From Gemmatimonadales bacterium (GTDB lineage Bacteria > Gemmatimonadota > Gemmatimonadetes > Gemmatimonadales > GWC2-71-9): a stretch of 11,149 nt of DNA. Location of the stretch: contig JAICPP010000103.1 of assembly GCA_025929805.1 (NCBI GenBank), positions 1-11,149 on the forward strand. Reading direction: 5' to 3'. Numbering within the stretch: position 1 is the first letter of the stretch; the number at the start of each line of letters is the position of its first letter. The position numbers and the translations under genes are program-made. The notes beneath the pieces were generated by a model. That model did no database searches, was not told the origin of the DNA, and was given only the letters and a program-made list of their open reading frames with translations. Below are positions 1 to 5,652 of this stretch, piece after piece.

Positions 1-573
1 GATCGGCGTGCGCCGGCCCAGTGGGGTGAGCACATCGGTGTAGGCGGTATCGCCGGTAAACAGGACGGTATGTCCGTCTTTCTGGATCAGATACCCGCCA
101 TAGCCTCGATGCTGATCGGTGACCATGCGGGCACCCCAGTGGCGGGCCTGGGTGGATTCGATCCTGACGCCGGCGAGCTCGATGTGCTCCGCCCACGCAA
201 GCTCGTGCACCTGTCGAAAGCGTCGCACCAGGTCACCATTGCCCGGCTGCACCACCACAGGCACATCCCGCCGCAACCAGCGAAGAGTGCCCAGGTCGGT
301 GTGGTCCATATGAGCATGAGAGAGGAGGATGGTATCGAGCTGGGGGAGTTCCCGCGGGCGCAGCGCCGGCTCGATCAAACGGCGCGGCCCGAGCTTTGCC
401 AAACCGCGGCCGATTCCAATCCGTCGTTCCAGGGCCGGGTCTGTCAGCAACCAGGAGCCCAGGAAATTGAAGAGAACCGTAGCATGGCCCAGCCAGCTGA
501 CCGTCAGACGATCTTTGGGCCAGGCACCGGGGTCGGGACGTTGCGATGCGGACGGGATCTCGGGTTGCGCCAT
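1..573 (-). CDS. MBL-fold metal-dependent hydrolase, partial (3' end outside window)
   Basis: This is a metallo-beta-lactamase-fold hydrolase of the UlaG/RomA/NAPE-PLD-like group (COG2220-type). The 191 codons present run open to the left edge, so the C-terminus is missing. Visible motifs: an N-terminal strand with WLGHAT (residues 27-32), LLTDP (42-46), the metal-binding HxHxDH motif as SHAHMDH (85-91), a histidine in ARHWGAR (143-149), and FTGDTAY (172-178), which carries the bridging Asp175. These residues should bind two metal ions, usually Zn or Mn. The substrate cannot be told: relatives cleave phosphodiesters, lactones or lipids. There is no signal peptide, so it is probably cytosolic. 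The ATG at 573-571 is the only sensible start. A GGTGAGG sequence lies about 13 bases upstream and is part of the repeat at 588-636, so it is a doubtful ribosome site. The gene is divergent from dtd. The fold is certain; the function is open. Confidence 0.9.
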   Translation of the reverse strand, partial: MAQPEIPSASQRPDPGAWPKDRLTVSWLGHATVLFNFLGSWLLTDPALERRIGIGRGLAKLGPRRLIEPALRPRELPQLDTILLSHAHMDHTDLGTLRWLRRDVPVVVQPGNGDLVRRFRQVHELAWAEHIELAGVRIESTQARHWGARMVTDQHRGYGGYLIQKDGHTVLFTGDTAYTDVLTPLGRRTPI

Positions 574-587
574 AAGTCGCTCAAAAC

Positions 588-636
588 CTCACCACGAAGG
601 TAGCATTCCTTCGTGTTCTTCGTGCTTCGTGGTGAG
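588..636. repeat. CTTCGTG-type inverted/tandem repeat between divergent genes
   Basis: The arms 588-599 (CTCACCACGAAG) and 625-636 (CTTCGTGGTGAG) are a perfect 12-bp inverted repeat around a 25-base loop. A competing 8-bp hairpin pairs 593-600 with 608-615 around a 7-base loop. Three direct copies of CTTCGTG start at 609, 618 and 625. It fills most of the 101-base gap between the divergent MBL gene and dtd. CTTCGTG-rich intergenic repeats of this kind recur in many environmental bacterial genomes, in my recollection. It is not a terminator for either gene, because both are transcribed away from it, though the RNA leaders could fold. Confidence 0.8.
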
Positions 637-674
637 TAGTTGCGGAGCTCAAAAAATCAAGGTGAGCTGTATCG

Positions 675-1115
675 ATGAAGGTGGTTCTACAACGGGTTTC
701 CCAGGCAAGGGTCACCATCGACGGCCGAGTGGTGGGCTCGATCGGCCAGGGCTTCTGCCTGCTCGTGGGATTCACTCATGCGGACAGCTCGGCGCAGGTA
801 GATTGGATGGCCGAGAAGGTGGTCGGGCTCAGACTCTTTAACGATGCTGCGGGCAAGATGAATCTGGGATTGGCCGACGTGGGCGGGGCGGTGCTCGTGG
901 TATCTCAGTTCACCCTCTATGGCGACGCCGCGAAAGGCCGGCGGCCCTCGTTCATCGATGCGGCGCGACCGGAGCTGGCCATCCCCTTGTATGAGCGGTT
1001 TCTCGCTGGATTGCGCCAGCTCGGGCTCGCCGTTGCAGCGGGAGAGTTCGGCGCTAACATGCAGGTCGAGATCCACAACGACGGCCCCGTGACTCTCATC
1101 CTGGAACGTCCCTGA
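675..1115 (+). CDS. dtd: D-aminoacyl-tRNA deacylase
   Basis: This enzyme hydrolyses D-amino acids (for example D-Tyr), and also glycine mischarged on tRNA-Ala, from tRNAs, keeping them out of protein. It acts in the cytosol as a homodimer. The 146-residue length is normal for the family. The family start MKVVLQRVSQARV (1-13) is followed by the active-site motif SQFTLYGD (77-84, with Thr80) and NDGPVT (135-140), which holds the Gly137-Pro138 cis-peptide used for chiral proofreading. The ATG at 675 has an AAGGTGA ribosome site about 9 bases upstream and matches the family N-terminus exactly. The stop TGA (1113-1115) overlaps the maf ATG (1115-1117) as TGATG, so the two are probably translated from one message. 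No promoter is obvious; the leader contains the repeat at 588-636. Identification is secure. Confidence 0.97.
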   Translation: MKVVLQRVSQARVTIDGRVVGSIGQGFCLLVGFTHADSSAQVDWMAEKVVGLRLFNDAAGKMNLGLADVGGAVLVVSQFTLYGDAAKGRRPSFIDAARPELAIPLYERFLAGLRQLGLAVAAGEFGANMQVEIHNDGPVTLILERP

Positions 1116-1687
1116 TGACGGAGTCGCCGCTTACGCTCGCATCCTCTTCGCCTCGCCGCCGGCAGCTGCTGGAGATGCTCGGCATTTCGGTGAGAGTGGT
1201 GCCGTCCCACATCCCTGAGGTGCGGCGCTCGCTGGAGACGCCAATGGATTACGTCGAGCGTCTGGCTCGGGAAAAGGCGCTCAGCGTGGGCGGCGAGATG
1301 GTGCTGGGCGCCGATACGACCGTGGTGGTGCGGGACACCGTCCTGGAGAAGCCGGTGGACGCGGCTGATGCTCTGCGCATGCTGCAACAGCTGCAGGGCC
1401 GCACCCATCAGGTAGTCACCTCAGTCGCCCTGGTGGTGGGAGAGTCGGTCCATCAAGCCACCGATGTGACGAACGTGACCTTTCGGCGGGCCGACGACGA
1501 ATTCCTCGAGGCCTATGTCGCCACTGGAGAACCGATGGACAAGGCGGGTGCCTACGGCATCCAGGGTTACGGAGCAGCCCTGGTCGAGCGGATCGAGGGC
1601 GATTTCTTCAGTGTGATGGGCCTGCCGGTCCGGCTGGTGCTGAATCTGATGCGCGAGGCAGGAATAGAGTATCGGTTTGGGAAGTAG
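1115..1687 (+). CDS. maf: Maf-family nucleoside triphosphate pyrophosphatase (dTTP/UTP type)
   Basis: This cytosolic house-cleaning enzyme hydrolyses dTTP, UTP and modified pyrimidine nucleotides to the monophosphate plus pyrophosphate. It has 190 residues, full length for Maf. Motifs in order: LASSSPRRRQLL (8-19), the phosphate-binding loop; GADTTV (65-70) with the likely catalytic Asp67; LEKP (77-80); and DKAGAYGIQG (142-151), followed by FFSVMGLPV (164-172). The DKAGAYGIQG form is characteristic of the YhdE (dTTP/UTP) branch rather than the YceF (m7GTP) branch; that assignment is inferred from the motif. The start overlaps the dtd stop by one base, with GGAA about 8 bases upstream. Its stop codon lies in the first degenerate unit of the GGGAGTC repeat that separates it from the convergent cyclase gene. 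Confidence 0.95.
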   Translation: MTESPLTLASSSPRRRQLLEMLGISVRVVPSHIPEVRRSLETPMDYVERLAREKALSVGGEMVLGADTTVVVRDTVLEKPVDAADALRMLQQLQGRTHQVVTSVALVVGESVHQATDVTNVTFRRADDEFLEAYVATGEPMDKAGAYGIQGYGAALVERIEGDFFSVMGLPVRLVLNLMREAGIEYRFGK

Positions 1688-1762
1688 TCGGGAGTCGAGG
1701 GTCAGGAGTCGGCAGGCACTCAGCTATTGGTGCCGACTCCCAGCTCCCGACTCCCGACTCCT
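1683..1762. repeat. Inverted pair of 7-bp tandem repeats (GGGAGTC family)
   Basis: The left array, 1683-1717, reads in 7-base steps: AGTAGTC, GGGAGTC, GAGGGTC, AGGAGTC, GGCAGGC. The right array, 1735-1762, reads GACTCCC, AGCTCCC, GACTCCC, GACTCCT, which is the same unit inverted. The innermost 10 bp (1705-1714 with 1731-1740) pair perfectly around a 16-base loop, and pairing continues imperfectly outward. The structure covers the maf stop codon, the 32-base maf-cyclase gap and the last 14 codons of the cyclase. It resembles in layout the short tandemly repeated heptamers known from heterocystous cyanobacteria, though the sequence is different. Confidence 0.85.
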
Positions 1763-1766
1763 TTTA
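1705..1766 (+). terminator. Possible maf terminator built from the repeat hairpin
   Basis: The 10-bp GC-rich stem (1705-1714/1731-1740) lies 17 bases after the maf stop. After the longer imperfect stem comes a TTTT run at 1762-1765. The T-run is short and sits 22 bases beyond the perfect stem, so this is a weak rho-independent candidate. On the minus strand the hairpin could also end the cyclase transcript, but no T-rich tract follows there. Confidence 0.35.
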
Positions 1767-3378
1767 CCCGATACACTTGGACCGACCTCGTCCTCCCCCG
1801 CAATGCCATGGCCGGCAGGTACTCATAGTCCGCGTGCTCCTTTACCACCTGACAGAGTGCTTCGCTGACGAGGATCTCCCCCGGCCCGGCCTCGGAGCAG
1901 AGCCGGTTCGCCACATTCACCGCATCGCCGATCACGGTGTACTCCAGGCGACGGTGGCTGCCGATGTTGCCGGCAAACACCTCGCCATAGTTTATCCCTA
2001 TCCCGACGCCGATCTCCGGCCTTCCGGCCAGCGACCAGCGCTGATTGAGCCGCGCCACTCCGCGCTGCATGGCCACGGCGGCCCGCAGCGCCCGGTCGGA
2101 ATCGTCCGCGTGGGCAATGGGAGCCCCCCACAGAGCCATGATGGCGTCCCCCACGAATTTGTCGAGGGTACCTCCATGCTCGAAGATGATCTCCACCATT
2201 TCGCTGAAGTACTCAGTCAACAATTGAGCGATGCTGTCGGGCCCCATGGATTCAGCCATCGCGGTAAAGCCGCGAATGTCGCTGAAGAGAATCGTGATGG
2301 GCCGCCGCTCCCCGCCGAGGGGAACGACTGAATCCTGTTGGGCAATCTCAGCCGCGATGTTGGGTGCGAAGTAACGCTCGAAGTTGGACCGAACCAATGC
2401 TTCACGGCGAACCTGTTCGGCGTACCGGCTATTCCGGATCCCGATCGCCACCAGCCCGCTGAACGCGACCAGGAACTGCAGGTCCTCATCGGTAAACGAG
2501 TTCGCTGCGGTGATGCTGTCCACGTACAGCAGTCCCAGGATGCGGTCCCCCGCCGCCATGAGGGGCGAGCACATGGCACTCCGCACGCTCTGGGTGACGA
2601 TAGAGTGCCCCTTGAACCGGCTGTCGGTGCGGGTGTTGTCCGATACCACCGCTACCCGATCCTTGATCACCTTGTCCACGATGGAGCGGGGCACCTGCTG
2701 GAAGGTGGTGTCCCCGAGCCGGCTGCGAGAAATGGAGGGCACCAGCTCGCCGGTGCTTTCGTTTCGCAAGAGGATCGATACCCGGTCCACGTCCATGACC
2801 TCGAACATCATGTCCACCACGTTGCCCAGCAACCTGTCGAGGTCGAACTCACCGGAAAGCTTCTGGGATATGTCCAGAAGGAGCCCAAGCTTTTTGGCTT
2901 GCCGTTCTTCCGCCGTGGTGGCGGCCACCCGGAGCTGGCCGAATCCCGAGTTTCGGTTGCGGCTGGTGATGCCGGGAGGACCCCCGCCGCTCACCACGAG
3001 CTCCCGAACGATCGTGTCGCTCAGCACCGGAGAGTGAGGGGCAGCGGGGTGAGCGGCGGCGGCTGGAGCACCGCCGGGGCCCGGTCCGGAGCTCCGCTGC
3101 TCCTTGAGCTGAAACAGGACCTTGCCAAAGGTGATCGAGTCGTTCGGATGGAGCCGCCCGGCACTCACCCGGCTGCCGTTGATGCAGGTCCCGTTCGAGC
3201 TCCCCAAATCCTTCACCTGCACCCCGTCGGTGCCTACCGTAAGCTCCGCATGTCGGCGGGAGATGGTGGGATCGTAGATGGCGATGTCGCTGCTGATCCC
3301 CCGTCCCACGACCAGACTACGGCCGGGCGGAAGCTCAAAGCTCTGGTCGCCGGAAAAGCTGACGAGGCGGTAGGGCAT
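1720..3378 (-). CDS. FHA-GAF-class III adenylate/guanylate cyclase
   Basis: This is a 552-residue signalling protein that makes a cyclic nucleotide, most likely cAMP. Domains: FHA, a phosphothreonine-binding module (about 1-93; VVGRG 23-27, SRRH 40-43, GSSNGT 59-64); a Pro/Ala/Gly-rich linker (about 96-150); GAF (about 165-320); a short helical connector; and a class III cyclase domain (about 358-540). The catalytic residues all look present: metal-binding Asp367 (FSDIRGFT) and Asp411 (FVGDAIM), Lys407, Thr481 (EYTVIGD), and transition-state Asn488 and Arg492 (NVANR). The Lys/Thr purine-selecting pair marks the class IIIb subtype, of which several members are bicarbonate-stimulated adenylate cyclases; that property is inferred here. 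No transmembrane segment is seen, so it is soluble. The ATG at 3378 begins exactly at the FHA fold, but no Shine-Dalgarno is visible; the leader is a repeat. The last 12 or so residues are encoded by repeat DNA and lie outside the domain. It is the last gene after trpE. Confidence 0.95.
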   Translation of the reverse strand: MPYRLVSFSGDQSFELPPGRSLVVGRGISSDIAIYDPTISRRHAELTVGTDGVQVKDLGSSNGTCINGSRVSAGRLHPNDSITFGKVLFQLKEQRSSGPGPGGAPAAAAHPAAPHSPVLSDTIVRELVVSGGGPPGITSRNRNSGFGQLRVAATTAEERQAKKLGLLLDISQKLSGEFDLDRLLGNVVDMMFEVMDVDRVSILLRNESTGELVPSISRSRLGDTTFQQVPRSIVDKVIKDRVAVVSDNTRTDSRFKGHSIVTQSVRSAMCSPLMAAGDRILGLLYVDSITAANSFTDEDLQFLVAFSGLVAIGIRNSRYAEQVRREALVRSNFERYFAPNIAAEIAQQDSVVPLGGERRPITILFSDIRGFTAMAESMGPDSIAQLLTEYFSEMVEIIFEHGGTLDKFVGDAIMALWGAPIAHADDSDRALRAAVAMQRGVARLNQRWSLAGRPEIGVGIGINYGEVFAGNIGSHRRLEYTVIGDAVNVANRLCSEAGPGEILVSEALCQVVKEHADYEYLPAMALRGRTRSVQVYRVKGVGSRELGVGTNS

Positions 3379-3389
3379 GGTCGGAATAT

Positions 3390-3472
3390 GGCGGAAGAAG
3401 CGGAACCAGCGGAAGAAGCGGCTAGTTCAGCCCTCTCCCTGCCTCCGCATATCTCGTTCCGCCCTTTCCGCC
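3390..3472. repeat. Inverted repeat with 9-bp period (GCGGAAGAA family)
   Basis: On the plus strand the left arm reads GCGGAAGAA (3391-3399), GCGGAACCA (3400-3408), GCGGAAGAA (3409-3417), GCGG (3418-3421), a 9-base period. The right arm, 3445-3472, is an imperfect inverted copy: GGCGGAA (3390-3396) pairs with TTCCGCC (3466-3472), GCGGAAC (3400-3406) with GTTCCGC (3456-3462), and GCGG (3418-3421) with CCGC (3445-3448). The left arm fills the trpE-cyclase gap. The right arm lies inside the 3' end of trpE and encodes its last charged helix residues. The transcript could fold here between the two genes; no T-run follows. Confidence 0.75.
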
Positions 3473-4944
3473 AGCGCAATAGCCAGCAGCACCGCCCGTG
3501 CCTTGGCTTCGGTTTCCAGCCACTCGGCTTTGGGATCCGAGTCGGCCACGATGCCGGCACCGGCTTGTACCCAGGCTTTCCCGTTCTCGATGACGCAGGT
3601 GCGGATCGCGATGGCGGTATCCAGGGTGCGGGCACCCCACCCGACATACCCGACTGCCCCGGCGTACGGACCCCGCCGAACCGGCTCCAGCTCGTCGATG
3701 ATCTCCATGGCCCGCACCTTGGGCGCACCAGACACCGTGCCCGCCGGGAAACAGGCACCCAGCGCTGCAATGGCATCGAGCTCGGGACGCAAGCGCCCCC
3801 GTACTTCACTGACGAGATGCATCACATGGGAGTAGCGCTCGATAGTCATGAAGGCGGTGAGCCGAACCGTACCGAATTCGGCGACCCGGCCCACGTCGTT
3901 TCTTCCCAAATCGACCAGCATGAGGTGCTCGGCCCGCTCCTTCGGGTCGGCCGTCAGCTCTTCGGCCAACGCGGTGTCCTGCTCCACGGTGGTACCCCGC
4001 GGCCGGGTGCCGGCTATGGGGCGTACGGTCACCTCTCTGTCCTCTACCCTGACCAGGATCTCCGGCGAGCTCCCGATGAGGTACAGCTCGTCGCACTGGA
4101 GGTAGTAGAGGTATGGTGCGGGGTTCAGCGCTCGCAGGTAGCGGTAGGTGAGAAAGGGGTCCGGAGCCGCCAGGTCCAATCGCCGGGAAAGGACGGTCTG
4201 AAAGGTGTCTCCCGCCGCGATGTACTCTTTGATCCGCCGCACGTCGTCCCGGAATTGCCGATCCTGATAGGGGCCTGAGGTCTTCGGCAGCTCGGAAGGA
4301 GTTTCGATGTCGAGCAGGGTAGGCGTCGCGGGTGCTGCGAGACGTTCCAGCCAGCACTCGATCCGGGCGGCTGCATCATCGAACAGCCGGCGCAGGCCCT
4401 CTCGAGAGGTCCCCTGAGCCACCTCCACACTGGCGATCACGGTGGCGCGATTGAACAGATTGTCGAGCACCAGCAGCGTGTCGACCACCATGAGAATGGC
4501 GTCCGGCAGATCCCGGTCGTCTGCAGGTGGGTGGGGCAGGGCTTCGAGGCTTCGAACGATGTCATAGCCGAGATAGCCGACGGCGCCCCCGGTGAACCGA
4601 GGCAGTCCAGGAACTTCGATGGGCGGATGGCGCCGCAGTATTCCGCCGAGATGCTCCAGCGGGGCCACGTCCCGCTCCACCACCAGCCATCCGGTCTGCT
4701 CGGTCCAGCGGGAGCACTCTCGTCCGCGATAGCGGAAGACTTCTCGGGGGTCCGTGGCGAGAAAGGTGTAGCGCGCCCAGCGTTCGCCGCCTTCCAGCGA
4801 CTCCAGGAGGAAGCCGTACCGCCCCTGGTGCAGCTTGCTAAAGGCGGTTACCGGCGTGTCACCGTCGAGGACAACCTGTCGAGTGACGGGGACCATTCCG
4901 CCCTGTCGAGCTCGCTCGGCGAAATCTTCGAAGCTGGAGATCAC
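3427..4944 (-). CDS. trpE: Anthranilate synthase component I
   Basis: TrpE converts chorismate and ammonia (from the TrpG glutaminase) to anthranilate, the first committed step of tryptophan synthesis. The 505 residues are full length. The N-terminal regulatory domain has the LLES motif (46-49) linked to tryptophan feedback inhibition. The C-terminal chorismate-binding domain has PIAGTRPRG (309-317), HLMLVDLGRNDVGRV (340-354), FPAGTVSGAPKVRAMEII (399-416) and the C-terminal QAGAGIVADSDP (460-471). The PIAGT form separates TrpE from PabB, which usually has PIKGT. The start GTG (4944-4942) overlaps the lipoprotein stop as GTGA, with GGTGGG about 9 bases upstream, which favours translational coupling. 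No trpG or other trp gene is in the window and no leader peptide or attenuator is seen. The last 14 or so codons include one arm of the 3390-3472 repeat. Confidence 0.97.
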   Translation of the reverse strand: MISSFEDFAERARQGGMVPVTRQVVLDGDTPVTAFSKLHQGRYGFLLESLEGGERWARYTFLATDPREVFRYRGRECSRWTEQTGWLVVERDVAPLEHLGGILRRHPPIEVPGLPRFTGGAVGYLGYDIVRSLEALPHPPADDRDLPDAILMVVDTLLVLDNLFNRATVIASVEVAQGTSREGLRRLFDDAAARIECWLERLAAPATPTLLDIETPSELPKTSGPYQDRQFRDDVRRIKEYIAAGDTFQTVLSRRLDLAAPDPFLTYRYLRALNPAPYLYYLQCDELYLIGSSPEILVRVEDREVTVRPIAGTRPRGTTVEQDTALAEELTADPKERAEHLMLVDLGRNDVGRVAEFGTVRLTAFMTIERYSHVMHLVSEVRGRLRPELDAIAALGACFPAGTVSGAPKVRAMEIIDELEPVRRGPYAGAVGYVGWGARTLDTAIAIRTCVIENGKAWVQAGAGIVADSDPKAEWLETEAKARAVLLAIALAERAERDMRRQGEG

Positions 4945-5531
4945 TGGGGTGCGCCCACCAGATAGCTGCCCGGACCCGGAGCCAGCGCGCTCACCTCGTC
5001 CAGCTCATGGCTGATGGAGGCCAGTAGCTCGATCTGGCCATCCCCCAGCAATCGGCCGACCGCCAGCGCTCGTTCAAAGGCGACGTCGCTGCCGTACACC
5101 TGCCGGGCTCGGGCGGGAGCGGAGAAGAATCGGGCGTAGTCGAACTCGATGGTTACGCCACTTCGAACCGGCATGCTCGTGCTCAACTCCAGACCGTATA
5201 CGCCGGGGCGGGGCCGGATCTCAACCGTGACCGTCTGTCCGCTATCGCCGAATGCAGCAGCCGAAAAGCTGACTCGGGCGAACACGATGTTCTCCGGTGG
5301 TCCATGCCGCAGCACAATGATGCGTGACGTTCCCGCCGTAAAGCTTACTGAGGTGTCTGATGGCGGCGGACCCGCGGTTTCCAGCACAATGACCCGCGCC
5401 AACGGAAGGATTCGCGCGGGACTGGGCGATTGAGTTGGGGGCGTTGTCGCTCGGGGCCCCGAGCCGCAGGCCGACAGCACCACCAGCAAGGTTGCCGGAG
5501 CTATCCGGGCACGAAATATTGCCCGGATCAT
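4941..5531 (-). CDS. Hypothetical lipoprotein upstream of trpE
   Basis: I do not recognise this 196-residue protein. It has a clear lipoprotein signal: a basic N-terminus (R3, R7, R9), the hydrophobic core APATLLVVLS, and the lipobox LSAC with Cys22 as lipidation site. A Thr/Pro/Ser-rich linker follows (about 25-42), then a folded part rich in alternating hydrophobic residues (about 45-165) that looks mostly beta-sheet, and a more helical C-terminus (VAFERALAVGRLLGDGQIELL, roughly 149-169). There is no Asp at +2, so in a typical diderm it may go to the outer membrane. The start ATG at 5531 is chosen because the signal peptide begins there; a GTG at 5588 would add 19 residues encoded by repeat DNA. 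Its stop overlaps trpE as GTGA. A functional link with tryptophan synthesis is not apparent. Confidence 0.85.
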   Translation of the reverse strand: MIRAIFRARIAPATLLVVLSACGSGPRATTPPTQSPSPARILPLARVIVLETAGPPPSDTSVSFTAGTSRIIVLRHGPPENIVFARVSFSAAAFGDSGQTVTVEIRPRPGVYGLELSTSMPVRSGVTIEFDYARFFSAPARARQVYGSDVAFERALAVGRLLGDGQIELLASISHELDEVSALAPGPGSYLVGAPQ

Positions 5532-5534
5532 GGT

Positions 5535-5652
5535 AAGAGGTGAGCAGTGAGCGGGAAGCGGACTAGCAGCATGAGATGTTCGATCCACTGGAGATTCTCA
5601 ACTGGTCTCTCCCTCTTACTGCTCACCGCTTACCGCTCACCTCTCGCCGCTC
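5535..5652. repeat. Inverted pair of 7-bp tandem repeats (RAGCGGT family)
   Basis: The left array, 5535-5562, reads in 7-base steps: AAGAGGT, GAGCAGT, GAGCGGG, AAGCGGA. The right array, 5618-5652, is the same unit inverted: ACTGCTC, ACCGCTT, ACCGCTC, ACCTCTC, GCCGCTC. The arrays are 55 bases apart and could form a long imperfect hairpin. The left array occupies the start region shared by the two divergent genes and supplies the best Shine-Dalgarno-like sequence (AAGAGGTGA, 5535-5543) for the plus-strand gene. The right array is translated as part of that gene's signal peptide. Confidence 0.85.

Noticed and set aside
70..603. A 177-codon plus-strand frame at the left edge
   Set aside because: The minus strand here encodes an MBL-fold enzyme with HxHxDH and GD motifs; the plus frame is its shadow and has no motif.
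588..636. Possible CRISPR-like array
   Set aside because: The units are 7 bp and degenerate, with no spacer of 25-40 bases and no cas gene in the window; the same applies to the other repeat arrays.
2338..4278. A 646-codon open frame on the plus strand opposite trpE and the cyclase
   Set aside because: It lies antisense to two securely identified genes, and its His/Gly/Pro/Arg-rich product has no recognisable motif. Long antisense frames are expected in GC-rich coding DNA.
3427..4944. PabB (aminodeoxychorismate synthase) as an alternative to TrpE
   Set aside because: The active-site motif reads PIAGT rather than PIKGT and the LLES feedback motif is present, both favouring TrpE.
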